This document shows, piece by piece, positions 18,696 through 27,323 of a DNA stretch of 64,000 nucleotides (within the stretch, counting starts at the first letter, position 1; every line of letters begins with the position of its first letter). Under the pieces are notes generated by a model, which made no database searches, was not told the origin of the DNA, and saw only the letters and a program-made list of their open reading frames with translations. The position numbers were made by a program, and so were the translations under genes. Origin of the DNA: Hyphobacterium sp. CCMP332 (GTDB lineage Bacteria > Bacteroidota > Bacteroidia > Cytophagales > CCMP332); the NCBI GenBank assembly GCA_014323545.1, contig CP058647.1:1776001-1840000 (forward strand), in the 5' to 3' direction.

Positions 18696-19748
18696 CTATT
18701 CGATAATAAAGGGATAGTCTTCTTCAGCATATATTCCTTTATATGCTTCTTCCGCCTCGGGCCATGGGGATTCATCGGCAAATTTAACCGCCTCATCCAC
18801 TATATCTTTTATTTTTTTATCGATCTTCTTAAGGTCTTCTTCTGTTGCTGTTTTCTCTTTTAAAATGAAATCTTTTACATAAGAAATCGGATCCTGTTTT
18901 TTGTATTCTTCCACTTCATCGCGAGTTCTGTATTTTGCCGGATCCGACATGGAATGACCCTTGTATCTGTAAGTCCTGAATTCCAAAAATGTTGGGCCAT
19001 CGCCTTTTCTAGCTCTTTCAGCTGCTTCCGAGGTAGCATTGTGTACTTCATCAACCTTCATCGCATCTACCGGAAAAGAAGGCATATCATATGCACTTCC
19101 CAATTGATATAAATTCGTAACATTTGAAGTCCGTGCAACCGAGGTGCCCATGGCATAACCGTTGTTTTCCACCACAAAAATTACAGGAAGCTTCCAGGTC
19201 ATTGCCATATTAAATGCCTCGTGAAAAGCACCCTGACGAACGGCACCGTCTCCCATAAAGCAAATGCAAAGATTTTTTGTCTTTTTGTATTTCTCGGCAA
19301 AACCAATTCCCGCACCCAGTGGAACTTGAGCCCCAACGATTCCGTGACCTCCCATGAAATTGACTTCTTTGTCAAACATGTGCATGGATCCGCCTTTTCC
19401 TTTGGTGCATCCGGTGGCTTTTCCGAACAATTCCGCCATCACAGCATTAGGATCTGTACCCAATGCCAAGGGGTGGCCGTGATCGCGATATGCGGTAATC
19501 CATTTATCCTCTTTGTCCAATGCTGTGGCTGCACCAACGGCACTGGCTTCCTGGCCAATATATAAATGACAAAAGCCTCTGATTTTTTGTTGTCCGTACA
19601 GCTGACCTGATTTTTGTTCGAAAACTCTGATCAATTGCATTCTTTCGTACCAGAATAATTGGGTTTCTTTGGAGAATCCTTTTTTTGCACTGGATTTTTT
19701 ACTGGAAGTACTGGAACTTTTTTTTGTAGACGTCTTAGCCTTGGCCAT
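18696..19748 (-). CDS. pdhA: Pyruvate dehydrogenase E1 component, alpha subunit
   Basis: 350 residues. It performs thiamine-diphosphate-dependent decarboxylation of pyruvate in the PDH complex together with a beta subunit that is not encoded nearby. The core begins at about residue 25 with SKETQLFWYERM. The cofactor motif is CFMGDGAVRQGAFHEAFNMA ... VVENNGYAMGTS, and the phosphorylation-loop equivalent is TYRYKGHSMSDPAKYR. The first 24 residues are almost only Lys, Ser, Thr and Ala, a disordered tail. I use ATG at 19748; the TTG at 19763 would add five residues without support. Confidence 0.94.
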   Translation of the reverse strand: MAKAKTSTKKSSSTSSKKSSAKKGFSKETQLFWYERMQLIRVFEQKSGQLYGQQKIRGFCHLYIGQEASAVGAATALDKEDKWITAYRDHGHPLALGTDPNAVMAELFGKATGCTKGKGGSMHMFDKEVNFMGGHGIVGAQVPLGAGIGFAEKYKKTKNLCICFMGDGAVRQGAFHEAFNMAMTWKLPVIFVVENNGYAMGTSVARTSNVTNLYQLGSAYDMPSFPVDAMKVDEVHNATSEAAERARKGDGPTFLEFRTYRYKGHSMSDPAKYRTRDEVEEYKKQDPISYVKDFILKEKTATEEDLKKIDKKIKDIVDEAVKFADESPWPEAEEAYKGIYAEEDYPFIIE

Positions 19749-19777
19749 AAAATGTGTATTCAATTAATTCCGGATAG

Positions 19778-19806
19778 CGAAATTAGGTAAAATGAAAGAA
19801 TAACAA
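19778..19806 (-). promoter_or_regulatory. Candidate promoter for pdhA
   Basis: On the minus strand TTG (19804-19806) is followed after 18 bases by TAATTTCG (19778-19785), one base off the Bacteroidota -7 consensus TAnnTTTG and with near-ideal spacing. It lies in the 63-base divergent gap between pdhA and recF. Confidence 0.4.
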
Positions 19807-19811
19807 TAGAA

Positions 19812-20915
19812 ATGCACCTTAAAACACTCATCCTCGAAAACTTTAAGAACTACAATACCACAGAGATGGAATTTGTAAAAGGGATCAATTGTGTGGTAGG
19901 GCCAAACGGCAGCGGTAAAACCAATTTGCTCGATGCCATCCACATGCTTTCTATGACCAAGAGCGCTTTTAACTATATCGACCAGGATTTGATTCGAAAA
20001 GATCAGCACTACATGCGATTGCTCGCAGATTTGATAAAAGTGAAAGAGGAAAAAATAGAAATCAGATTAAAACAAAAGGAAAAGAAGCAGGTCTTTTGGA
20101 ATGATAACGAATACGAAAAACTTAGCCATCACATTGGCAAAATGCCTCTGGTTCTTATTTCACCTAATGATACCGATATTATCCGACAGGGAAGCGAGGG
20201 GCGAAGACGCTTTTTTGATTCGATGATTTCAACGATTAAGCCCGATTACTTAAAGGCATTGTCAGAATATCAGAAAATTCTAAGACAGAGAAATGCATTG
20301 CTTAAACAGATGGCAGAAAAAAAGAGCAAATCATTTTCACTTCTGGAAATATACGATGAACAACTGATCCCCTTAAATCAATTCATCAATAGGGGCAGAT
20401 CGGAATTGATAAAAAGCCATGAAAAAGATTTTCAAAATTTCTATTCGATTTTAAGCGATAAAAAAGAAAAGTTACAATGGGTGTATGAATCAAAAGCCGG
20501 GGAGAAAGATTTTAGAGATAAATTTAAAAATAGCCTTGAACGCGATTTGATATTTCAAAGAACCAATGTAGGAATCCATAAAGATGACTATGAATTTTTT
20601 ATAGATGGGAAACAGGTTAAGAAATACGCATCTCAAGGTCAGCAAAAATCAACGGTATTGGCATTAAAGCTTATACAATTTATCGTTTTCAAAAATCATT
20701 TTAACTATTCACCAATACTCTTACTCGATGATATCTTTGACAAACTGGATTCAGGAAGAATGGAAAGACTCATGTCCATCATCTCAAAACAGGATTTCAT
20801 ACAGATTTTTGTAAGCGACGCACATCCGGAAAGAAGTATCGAGATATTTAATAAATCAAATGCCGATATTCGTATCTTCGAAATTGAAAATGGCGAGGTA
20901 AAAAATGTCAGATAG
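19812..20915 (+). CDS. recF: DNA replication and repair protein RecF
   Basis: An ABC-type ATPase that loads RecA at single-strand gaps together with RecO and RecR. It is 367 residues long. Walker A is GPNGSGKT (30-37) followed by NLLDAIHMLSMTKS, the signature is YASQGQQKSTVLALKL, and Walker B is ILLLDDIFDKLDSGRM. recR also occurs in the window (45624-46232). The last 11 bases overlap the DUF721 gene, a pairing often seen near the replication genes of Bacteroidota. Confidence 0.96.
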   Translation: MHLKTLILENFKNYNTTEMEFVKGINCVVGPNGSGKTNLLDAIHMLSMTKSAFNYIDQDLIRKDQHYMRLLADLIKVKEEKIEIRLKQKEKKQVFWNDNEYEKLSHHIGKMPLVLISPNDTDIIRQGSEGRRRFFDSMISTIKPDYLKALSEYQKILRQRNALLKQMAEKKSKSFSLLEIYDEQLIPLNQFINRGRSELIKSHEKDFQNFYSILSDKKEKLQWVYESKAGEKDFRDKFKNSLERDLIFQRTNVGIHKDDYEFFIDGKQVKKYASQGQQKSTVLALKLIQFIVFKNHFNYSPILLLDDIFDKLDSGRMERLMSIISKQDFIQIFVSDAHPERSIEIFNKSNADIRIFEIENGEVKNVR

Positions 20916-21204
20916 GGAAAGAGGTAAAGTTCATAGTGTTAAGGAATCCATTGATGAGTTTTTGGATAAATACGCATTGCGCGAATCCTATAACCTCAGC
21001 GAAATAAAAACACTCTGGACCGGTGTAATGGGACAAACCGTAGCCAAAAGAACCAGTAATTTCTTTTTCCGTGATCAAAAGTTAATGGTGCAAATTGATT
21101 CTGCCGCCTTGAAACACCAGCTTCATATGAACCGCAGTAATATTCGCGAAAAACTCAATAAGGCAATTGGAAAAGAATACATTGCCGAAGTCGTGATACT
21201 ATAA
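20905..21204 (+). CDS. DUF721 (DciA-like) protein
   Basis: 99 residues consisting of a single DUF721 domain: IDEFLDKYALRESYNLSEIKTLWTGVMGQTVAKRTS, then FFRDQKLMVQIDSAALKHQLHMNRSNI. The W-x3-MG-x3-A and final LxVxxxSxxxxxxL patterns fit. Proteins with this domain (DciA) load the replicative helicase in bacteria that lack DnaC; whether this short form does so is inference. It starts inside the recF end, so translation is coupled. Its last six bases overlap the convergent mazG. Confidence 0.85.
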   Translation: MSDRERGKVHSVKESIDEFLDKYALRESYNLSEIKTLWTGVMGQTVAKRTSNFFFRDQKLMVQIDSAALKHQLHMNRSNIREKLNKAIGKEYIAEVVIL

Positions 21205-22020
21205 TTTTTTGGCTTCGTTCCAGATGGCATCCATTTCCGAAAGTGTCATATCCTTTAATGCTTTGCCTAGTTTCTTGCTTTCTTTTTCAAGATGATTAAA
21301 ACGCTTTATAAATTTCTTATTGGTTTTTTCCAATGCATCTTCTGGGTTGATATCAATAAATCGCGCGTAATTGATCAGCGAAAATAAGAGGTCGCCAAAC
21401 TCGCCTTCTGCTCTTTCACGGTCGAATGAATCGCTCTCTTCGGCATTAAACTCATTTTTAAATTCCTGCATTTCTTCTTCCACCTTTTCCCAAACCTGTT
21501 TGCGTTCTTCCCAGTCAAAACCAACACCTCTGGCTTTATCCTGAATTCTATGTGCTTTAACCATGGCCGGCAAACTGGAAGGTACTCCGGCGAGTACGCC
21601 TTTATTTCCCTTTTCCTTTAATTTAATTTCCTCCCAATTGGCTTTTACGGCCGCTTCATCATCGGCTTTAACATTTCCATAAATATGCGGATGTCGCTTT
21701 ATTAATTTATCAGAAATTTTATTCAGTATGCTTTCTATATCAAATGCATTTTTTTCACTTCCGATTCTCGCATAGAAAACGATGTGTAGCATCAAATCAC
21801 CCAGCTCGCCTTCAACTGCATCAAGGTCATTGTCCAAAATGCTGTCGCCCAACTCATACACTTCTTCAATAGAGACATGTCTCAAACTTTCGAGCGTTTG
21901 CTTTTTATCCCAGGGACAATTTTCTCTCAACTCATCCATAATGCTCAGGAGCCTGTCAAAAGCTTTTAATTTTTGTTCTCTTCTTGTATCGGGTTTTGGA
22001 ATATTCTGAATTGGCGGCAT
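21199..22020 (-). CDS. mazG: Nucleoside triphosphate pyrophosphohydrolase MazG
   Basis: 273 residues with two MazG domains. The first has CPWDKKQTLESLRHVSIEEVYELGDSI and EGELGDLMLHIVFYARIG (acidic EExxE/ExxD metal ligands). The second has VGFDWEERKQVWEKVEEEMQEFKNEF and EGEFGDLLFSLINYARF. The linker includes RHPHIYGNVKADDE. It hydrolyses NTPs or dNTPs to monophosphates and is linked to nucleotide-pool cleaning. It stands as a single gene, divergent from the small membrane protein gene at 22093. Confidence 0.96.
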   Translation of the reverse strand: MPPIQNIPKPDTRREQKLKAFDRLLSIMDELRENCPWDKKQTLESLRHVSIEEVYELGDSILDNDLDAVEGELGDLMLHIVFYARIGSEKNAFDIESILNKISDKLIKRHPHIYGNVKADDEAAVKANWEEIKLKEKGNKGVLAGVPSSLPAMVKAHRIQDKARGVGFDWEERKQVWEKVEEEMQEFKNEFNAEESDSFDRERAEGEFGDLLFSLINYARFIDINPEDALEKTNKKFIKRFNHLEKESKKLGKALKDMTLSEMDAIWNEAKKL

Positions 22021-22065
22021 ATTTTGAAACTATGTTAGTACTGCTGTAGTTCTACAAACAAATAT

Positions 22066-22073
22066 TAGATTTG
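22066..22073 (+). promoter_or_regulatory. Candidate -7 promoter element for the small membrane protein gene
   Basis: TAGATTTG followed by CAT fits TAnnTTTG and lies 19 bases before the ATG at 22093. The -33 position is not a clear TTG. Confidence 0.45.
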
Positions 22074-22092
22074 CATAAAATTATAAAATAGA

Positions 22093-22320
22093 ATGACCAC
22101 AGTACTTTTTGCCATAGGATTAATTGCACTATTCTTTATAGGAATGTCAGTAAGACTTATACTTCTTAAAAACGGCGAATTCAAAGGTACCTGTGCTTCT
22201 CAAAATCCTTATTTAAACAAAGAAGGGACAACCTGTGGCTATTGTGGCAAACCTGTCGGCGCTTGCGAAACTGATGAAAACCCTCAAAACGAAGTAGATA
22301 AGGTTTTGTCTAAATTCTAA
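22093..22320 (+). CDS. Small single-pass membrane protein with four cysteines
   Basis: 75 residues. One membrane helix spans about residues 3-25. The rest is a short soluble tail with C34, the pair C48-x2-C51 (TCGYCGKP) and C58, a layout able to hold one metal ion or an iron-sulfur cluster. The length, the clean start and the -7 box argue that it is a true gene. Similar short proteins occur in Bacteroidota as uncharacterised membrane proteins; I know of no assigned function. Confidence 0.7.
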   Translation: MTTVLFAIGLIALFFIGMSVRLILLKNGEFKGTCASQNPYLNKEGTTCGYCGKPVGACETDENPQNEVDKVLSKF

Positions 22321-22404
22321 TATCCACTTATTTCTATGTTTGCCCGCTTATTAGCCCCAAAGCAGGCTTAATACACATTCGCTTTAAAACTGCAATATCT
22401 TGGA

Positions 22405-22412
22405 TATCTTTG
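22405..22412 (+). promoter_or_regulatory. Candidate -7 promoter element for the T9SS cargo gene
   Basis: TATCTTTG matches TAnnTTTG, 23 bases before the ATG at 22436. The expected -33 position reads TTT rather than TTG. Confidence 0.45.
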
Positions 22413-22435
22413 AATACTGAATTATTTCTTCAAGT

Positions 22436-24205
22436 ATGAAAAGAGTTTTTTACGTACTATTTGTTGCCGTATTGGCAACGCAGTTAAGAGCAAGCCATTT
22501 AATAACTACACATATTCAAATTTCACATCTGCAAAATTTTGATTACGAACTAAAAGTAGTTTTATACACAGATCCGCAGGCAATTCCGGCACCACAATCA
22601 ATTTCGGTTTCATCCTATCAAAGACAGGGAGCTACATTTATTCAATCCTTCAATCTTTCAAAAGACACATCTTATACCAGTCCCAGCTCAAATGTAGGCT
22701 GCCCGCCCACACTTTACGATTACGATATGAATGTGTATACAAGCCAGATAAATTTATCGGCAAGCACTTATAATCATGCCGGAGGCTATTTATTTCAATA
22801 TAATAATTGCTGCCGATCCGGAGGGATTCACAATATTCAAAACCCAACTTCAAGCGGTTCTTCGGGGCTATTGCTTTTTCCACCTGTTGTAGATGGTTCG
22901 GGAAATCAGATTATTAACAGCAGTCCTGTCTTGAATGACCCTGTTAATGAAGTTATCGTAAATCAGCATCCTTTTTATAATTTTTATGGGGGCTTTGATC
23001 CCGATGGCGACTCAATTGCCTATCATTTATATACGCCATTCGGTGGAAATACGGTAAGTGCTGGTACAGTCAACCCCATTTCTTCGCCCTATCCCGATCC
23101 AAGTACACAGGTTGCTCCGGTAAATTGGGCAATTGGTTATTCCATAGACGATCAAATACACGGAATGGGAACCAATCCATCCTCTAACCGATTTCAAATT
23201 GACCCCCTAAGCGGAATGGCAAATTTATATGCCGATGAAAACTCACCCGGATATGTGATCGTAGGAATTTGGAGTCAGGAATTTAGAAACGGGCAATTGA
23301 TCGGAAGTACTTTCAGAGATTTTGTCTATTTCGTTTCAGATTCAGTACTTACTCCCAATAACCCGCCCGATTTAAGTGTACAAACACAAAGTTTGGCCTC
23401 ATGGAATGGAGATACTCTGGAATTTAGCGGATCACCGGTATGTGTTCAGGTGGAAGTTACCGACCAGGATGACATTGCTGATATCAGTTTGATTGTTAGG
23501 CAAAGCGACTATGATGAAAGCGATTACAATTTTGTACAGAGCAGTGCGATACTTCAAGGACAAGACACATTTATTACAGCTTTGTGTTTTCAGCCCGATA
23601 GTTTTTTAAGCTACCCCAGCAAAGTTGTTTTAGTTGCCATGGATAATAAATGCTATGAATCGGCTTTTGACACATTGGATTTTTACATCCGCTTTAACAG
23701 CTATTCCAATGCAGGAAGCGGCGGCAACGTGAGCATTCCAATCACACCTACATTGGGTAATTTAGCTTTATACAGCTACCTGGGAGGAAGTCCTAATCCC
23801 GGGGGTACCTGGCTTGATTTAGACAATTCAGGACTTATTAGCAACGGAATTTTCGATGCCAGTAGCATCAATTCGGATATTACTTATCGCGTTGCTTATA
23901 TTGATCAACAACCCAATTATCCACCCGATACGGCTTATTTAACCTTGAATTTTGTCTATCCAAATTCAATTGAGGATCACTACAAGACCACAATTGAAGT
24001 GTATCCAAATCCTGCAAATGATGTCTTAACCATTTCTGTATTATCAGAGAATACCGCTTTTGAAATAGTTGACATTCAGGGTAGAAAAGTTAGATCAAAA
24101 TTAATAAGCACGGAGCAGAATACAGTTAATACCGCAGGGTTGAAGGATGGGCTGTATTTCTATCAATGCCAAAACCAAAGAGGAAAATTCTTAATTCAGC
24201 GATAG
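22436..24205 (+). CDS. T9SS-secreted surface protein with type A sorting domain
   Basis: 589 residues. A signal peptide (residues 1-19, ending TQLRAS) is followed by ASHLITTHIQISHLQNFDYEL, the N-terminal pattern of large Bacteroidota surface proteins that begin with a SHIVGG-like strand, and by the FQYNNCCRSGGIHNI motif. The middle part contains Ig/FN3-like strands. The last about 70 residues (VYPNPANDVLTISV ... GLYFYQCQNQRGKFLIQR) are a type A T9SS C-terminal domain, so the protein should be exported across the outer membrane and displayed or released. It could be an adhesin or gliding-related protein; no enzyme motif was seen. Confidence 0.85.
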   Translation: MKRVFYVLFVAVLATQLRASHLITTHIQISHLQNFDYELKVVLYTDPQAIPAPQSISVSSYQRQGATFIQSFNLSKDTSYTSPSSNVGCPPTLYDYDMNVYTSQINLSASTYNHAGGYLFQYNNCCRSGGIHNIQNPTSSGSSGLLLFPPVVDGSGNQIINSSPVLNDPVNEVIVNQHPFYNFYGGFDPDGDSIAYHLYTPFGGNTVSAGTVNPISSPYPDPSTQVAPVNWAIGYSIDDQIHGMGTNPSSNRFQIDPLSGMANLYADENSPGYVIVGIWSQEFRNGQLIGSTFRDFVYFVSDSVLTPNNPPDLSVQTQSLASWNGDTLEFSGSPVCVQVEVTDQDDIADISLIVRQSDYDESDYNFVQSSAILQGQDTFITALCFQPDSFLSYPSKVVLVAMDNKCYESAFDTLDFYIRFNSYSNAGSGGNVSIPITPTLGNLALYSYLGGSPNPGGTWLDLDNSGLISNGIFDASSINSDITYRVAYIDQQPNYPPDTAYLTLNFVYPNSIEDHYKTTIEVYPNPANDVLTISVLSENTAFEIVDIQGRKVRSKLISTEQNTVNTAGLKDGLYFYQCQNQRGKFLIQR

Positions 24206-24252
24206 CTTAGCGATGATCTTCTAAATTTATATTTTTGCCAAAAATTTGACAT

Positions 24253-25641
24253 TTGGCACTTATAAAATCCATTTCAGGAATACGCGGAACCATTGGCGGT
24301 AAACCATCCGAAAACCTGACTCCAATCGATATTGTACTTTTTACTTCTGCATTTGGCACAATCTTAAAAAGAGAAGAAAACGCAAAAACCATCATTATTG
24401 GCAGAGATGCACGTCCTTCCGGCGATATGGTATCCAGCATAGTGGCTTCTACTTTGACCGGTTTGGGCTTAAATGTGATCGATCTTGGGATTTCCACTAC
24501 GCCAACTGTGGAAATGGCGGTCGCCAATGAAAAAGCCGACGGAGGGATAATTATTACAGCAAGCCATAACCCTGTGCAATGGAATGCGCTCAAACTATTA
24601 AATGGGAAAGGGGAGTTCATTTCAGGCCAGCTTGGGGAAAAGGTTTTGCAAATAGCAGAAAGAGCAGATTTTGATTATGCCGATGTAATGGAGCTTGGTT
24701 CTTTCACATATCTGCCTGATTATGTTGATAAACACATTGCGCAAATCCTTGATTTACCTTTGGTCGATAAAGCACTCATTGCTTCAAGGAATTTCAAGAT
24801 TGTCGTAGATTCCGTTAACTCTTCCGGGGGAATTGCGATTCCAAGATTATTAAATGCATTAGGCCTTGAAGTGATAAAAGAAATTAATTGTCAACCGACT
24901 GGGTTTTTTGCGCACAATCCTGAGCCATTGCCTGAAAACCTAAAAGAGATTTCAGAAACAATGCAAAAAGGCAATTACGATTTGGGAATTGTTGTTGACC
25001 CTGATGTGGATAGACTGGCACTTATTTGCGAAGATGGCTCTCCTTTTGGAGAAGAATACACCCTGGTGGCAGTTTCGGATTATATTTTGCAGAATACGCC
25101 GGGAAATACGGTTTCCAACATGTCGTCAACTCGTGCCTTGCGCGATATTACTGAAAAACATGGGCAATCTTATGCTGCTTCAGCCGTAGGAGAGGTAAAT
25201 GTGGTTGAAATGATGAAAGAAACAAAGGCTATAATCGGTGGTGAAGGAAATGGCGGGATTATCTATCCCGAACTGCATTACGGCAGGGATGCCTTGGTAG
25301 GTATTGCTCTTTTTTTAACACATTTGGCTAAATTTGATAAGCCGGTAAGTGCATTGAGAGCATCTTATCCGAATTATGTGATATCAAAAAATAAAATTGA
25401 ACTCACAGCGGATTTAAATGTTGATGAAATTCTGAAGGCCGTAAAAAATAAGTATTCGGATCAAAAAGTCAGTACTATTGATGGTGTCAAAATAGATTTC
25501 GAAAATGAATGGATCCATTTGAGAAAGTCAAATACAGAACCGATTATTCGAATTTATGCAGAATCAAATACGATTGAAAAGGCCGAAAAACTCGCCGAGA
25601 GTATTATGAAGGAGATAAGAGAATTGAGTAAATCTTTATAA
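24253..25641 (+). CDS. glmM: Phosphoglucosamine mutase / phosphomannomutase family
   Basis: 462 residues of the alpha-D-phosphohexomutase family, probably converting glucosamine-6-phosphate to the 1-phosphate for UDP-GlcNAc. The phosphoserine is S104 in TASHNPVQWNALK, the metal loop is DPDVDR (249-254), the sugar loop is GEGNGGIIYPELHYGRDA and the phosphate loop is RKSNTEPIIRIYAES. The start is TTG at 24253: the frame has a TGA two codons before it, and the family's N-terminus (ALIKSISGIRGTIGG) begins exactly there. A phosphomannomutase role is possible as well. The cysteine desulfurase gene follows after one base. Confidence 0.88.
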   Translation: MALIKSISGIRGTIGGKPSENLTPIDIVLFTSAFGTILKREENAKTIIIGRDARPSGDMVSSIVASTLTGLGLNVIDLGISTTPTVEMAVANEKADGGIIITASHNPVQWNALKLLNGKGEFISGQLGEKVLQIAERADFDYADVMELGSFTYLPDYVDKHIAQILDLPLVDKALIASRNFKIVVDSVNSSGGIAIPRLLNALGLEVIKEINCQPTGFFAHNPEPLPENLKEISETMQKGNYDLGIVVDPDVDRLALICEDGSPFGEEYTLVAVSDYILQNTPGNTVSNMSSTRALRDITEKHGQSYAASAVGEVNVVEMMKETKAIIGGEGNGGIIYPELHYGRDALVGIALFLTHLAKFDKPVSALRASYPNYVISKNKIELTADLNVDEILKAVKNKYSDQKVSTIDGVKIDFENEWIHLRKSNTEPIIRIYAESNTIEKAEKLAESIMKEIRELSKSL

Positions 25642-25642
25642 G

Positions 25643-26785
25643 ATGAAAGTATATTTAGACAATGCCGCAACCACTCCAATCGACCCGCAAGTCATAGAAG
25701 CGATGATGCCCTATTTAAGGGAGATTTACGGAAACCCATCTTCAACCCATGCACATGGAAGAATGGCAAAGTCAGCCCTTGAAAAGGGAAGAAAGCGTTT
25801 AGCTAATCTTATCAATGCCTCGCCTTCTGAAGTCTTTTTTACTTCAGGTGGAACCGAAGCCGATAATACGGCCATCTGTTGTACCATACGCTCTAAAAAC
25901 ATCAAACACGCAATCACCTCTCCGATAGAACATCATGCCGTTTTGCATACGCTGGAAAATGAAGAAAAGCTTGGAAATGTTAAGTTATCAAAAGTAAATG
26001 TGGACCGAAATGGCAACATTGACTTTGAGCATTTGACAAATCTTGTCGCGCAAAATCCGGGTTCATTGATATCGCTGATGCACGCCAATAACGAAATTGG
26101 AAATTTAAATCCAATTGAAGCCATTGCGCAATTGTCTAAAGAACATAATTGTTATTTTCATACGGATACGGTTCAAACAATGGGGCATTATTTAAAAGAT
26201 GTCCATAAAATAGGCATGGATTTCATGGTTGGTTCTGCCCATAAATTTCATGGCCCAAAAGGAGTGGGATTTTTATACGTCAATAAGGATTTAAAAATTT
26301 CACCATTTATTCAGGGAGGCTCCCAGGAAAGAAACATGCGTGGGGGGACAGAAAACATTGCAGGAATCATGGGAATGATTAAGGCCCTGGAATTGGCATG
26401 CGCCGATATCGAAAGACATCAGGCACATGTACAGGGATTGAAGTCGAGGATGATGAAAAAACTAAAAGAGAACATTCCGGAAATTGAATTTAATGGCAAT
26501 CCGGAGGATGAGAGGAACAGTTTGTATACCGTATTGAATGTATGTCTGCCCGAATCGGATGATAACGATATGTTGCTTTTTAATCTGGATCTTGCGGGAA
26601 TATCCTGTTCTGCAGGCAGCGCCTGTACCAGCGGTTCAAATTTGGGCTCGCATGTATTAACCGCCATAGGTGCCAATCCCAACCGTGGGGCGGTCCGGTT
26701 TTCTTTCTCTAAATTCAATACAGTGGAAGAGGTGGATTATGCGGTTGAAAAACTGGCGGAAATTTACGCACCGGTCACTCAATAA
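25643..26785 (+). CDS. Cysteine desulfurase (NifS/IscS family)
   Basis: 380 residues. A PLP enzyme that takes sulfur from cysteine for Fe-S clusters and thio-modifications. It begins YLDNAATTPIDPQVIEAM. Further motifs are GNPSSTHAHGR, SGGTEADN, HADTVQ-like YFHTDTVQTMGH, the PLP lysine in GSAHKFHGPKGVG (about residue 199) and the persulfide cysteine in SAGSACTSGS (about residue 326). The short active-site loop fits the NifS/IscS group rather than SufS. No iscU or other partner is nearby. Its end overlaps the convergent lipoprotein gene by seven bases. Confidence 0.93.
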   Translation: MKVYLDNAATTPIDPQVIEAMMPYLREIYGNPSSTHAHGRMAKSALEKGRKRLANLINASPSEVFFTSGGTEADNTAICCTIRSKNIKHAITSPIEHHAVLHTLENEEKLGNVKLSKVNVDRNGNIDFEHLTNLVAQNPGSLISLMHANNEIGNLNPIEAIAQLSKEHNCYFHTDTVQTMGHYLKDVHKIGMDFMVGSAHKFHGPKGVGFLYVNKDLKISPFIQGGSQERNMRGGTENIAGIMGMIKALELACADIERHQAHVQGLKSRMMKKLKENIPEIEFNGNPEDERNSLYTVLNVCLPESDDNDMLLFNLDLAGISCSAGSACTSGSNLGSHVLTAIGANPNRGAVRFSFSKFNTVEEVDYAVEKLAEIYAPVTQ

Positions 26786-27321
26786 ATACCGACGAGTCTG
26801 TAGAAATCAACCATTGTAATTCTGAAGGCTTCTCTTTGATCAGAGTTAGTAAATAATGCTTTGTCCTCGTTCAAAAGTTTGAAACTGTATTTTCTTAACA
26901 AGCCTTCATAAATAGCAGAGGCAAAGTAAAACTGCTCATTCATGCTGCTGGTCTTGTTAAATTCTAGCAATTCTGTACTTCCATCTTCTTTAAGCATTTC
27001 TATATTAAGTGTATCGATATCATTAAAATACGGAGAAAGTGATATCATTGGGTAAGCGCGATCCTGAAACCAGTTATTGATGATATAAACATTGATTATT
27101 GCCTCAGTACTATCTTCAATGCGCCGTCCCAGTTTTAATACCTGTATTTTCCCCTCATTTTTTTCTTCCAGATCATAATATAGCAATCGGACATTTTTAA
27201 AAAATAAGCGACTGGCATCTGTGGTTTTGAACTTTGGTTCATTTCTATTTACGATTCTGTTCTTATCAGGATTGCATGAAGTAAGAAGAACAATCGTAGC
27301 AATTAAGTAGAATACTCTCAT
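26779..27321 (-). CDS. Putative lipoprotein of unknown function
   Basis: 180 residues. The signal peptide MRVFYLIATIVLLTSC ends in a lipobox (LTSC), so the protein should be lipid-anchored. The mature part is mixed alpha/beta with FKNVRLLYYDLEEKNEGKI and FYFASAIYEGLLRKYSFKL. I do not recognise a family. It is last in a three-gene run after the rhodanese and the DUF2064 protein, with two bases between stop and start. Confidence 0.7.
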   Translation of the reverse strand: MRVFYLIATIVLLTSCNPDKNRIVNRNEPKFKTTDASRLFFKNVRLLYYDLEEKNEGKIQVLKLGRRIEDSTEAIINVYIINNWFQDRAYPMISLSPYFNDIDTLNIEMLKEDGSTELLEFNKTSSMNEQFYFASAIYEGLLRKYSFKLLNEDKALFTNSDQREAFRITMVDFYRLVGIY

Positions 27322-27323
27322 TA

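Noticed and set aside
24207-24620. 137-codon minus-strand frame
   Set aside because: Antisense to the glmM start region, which is well supported.
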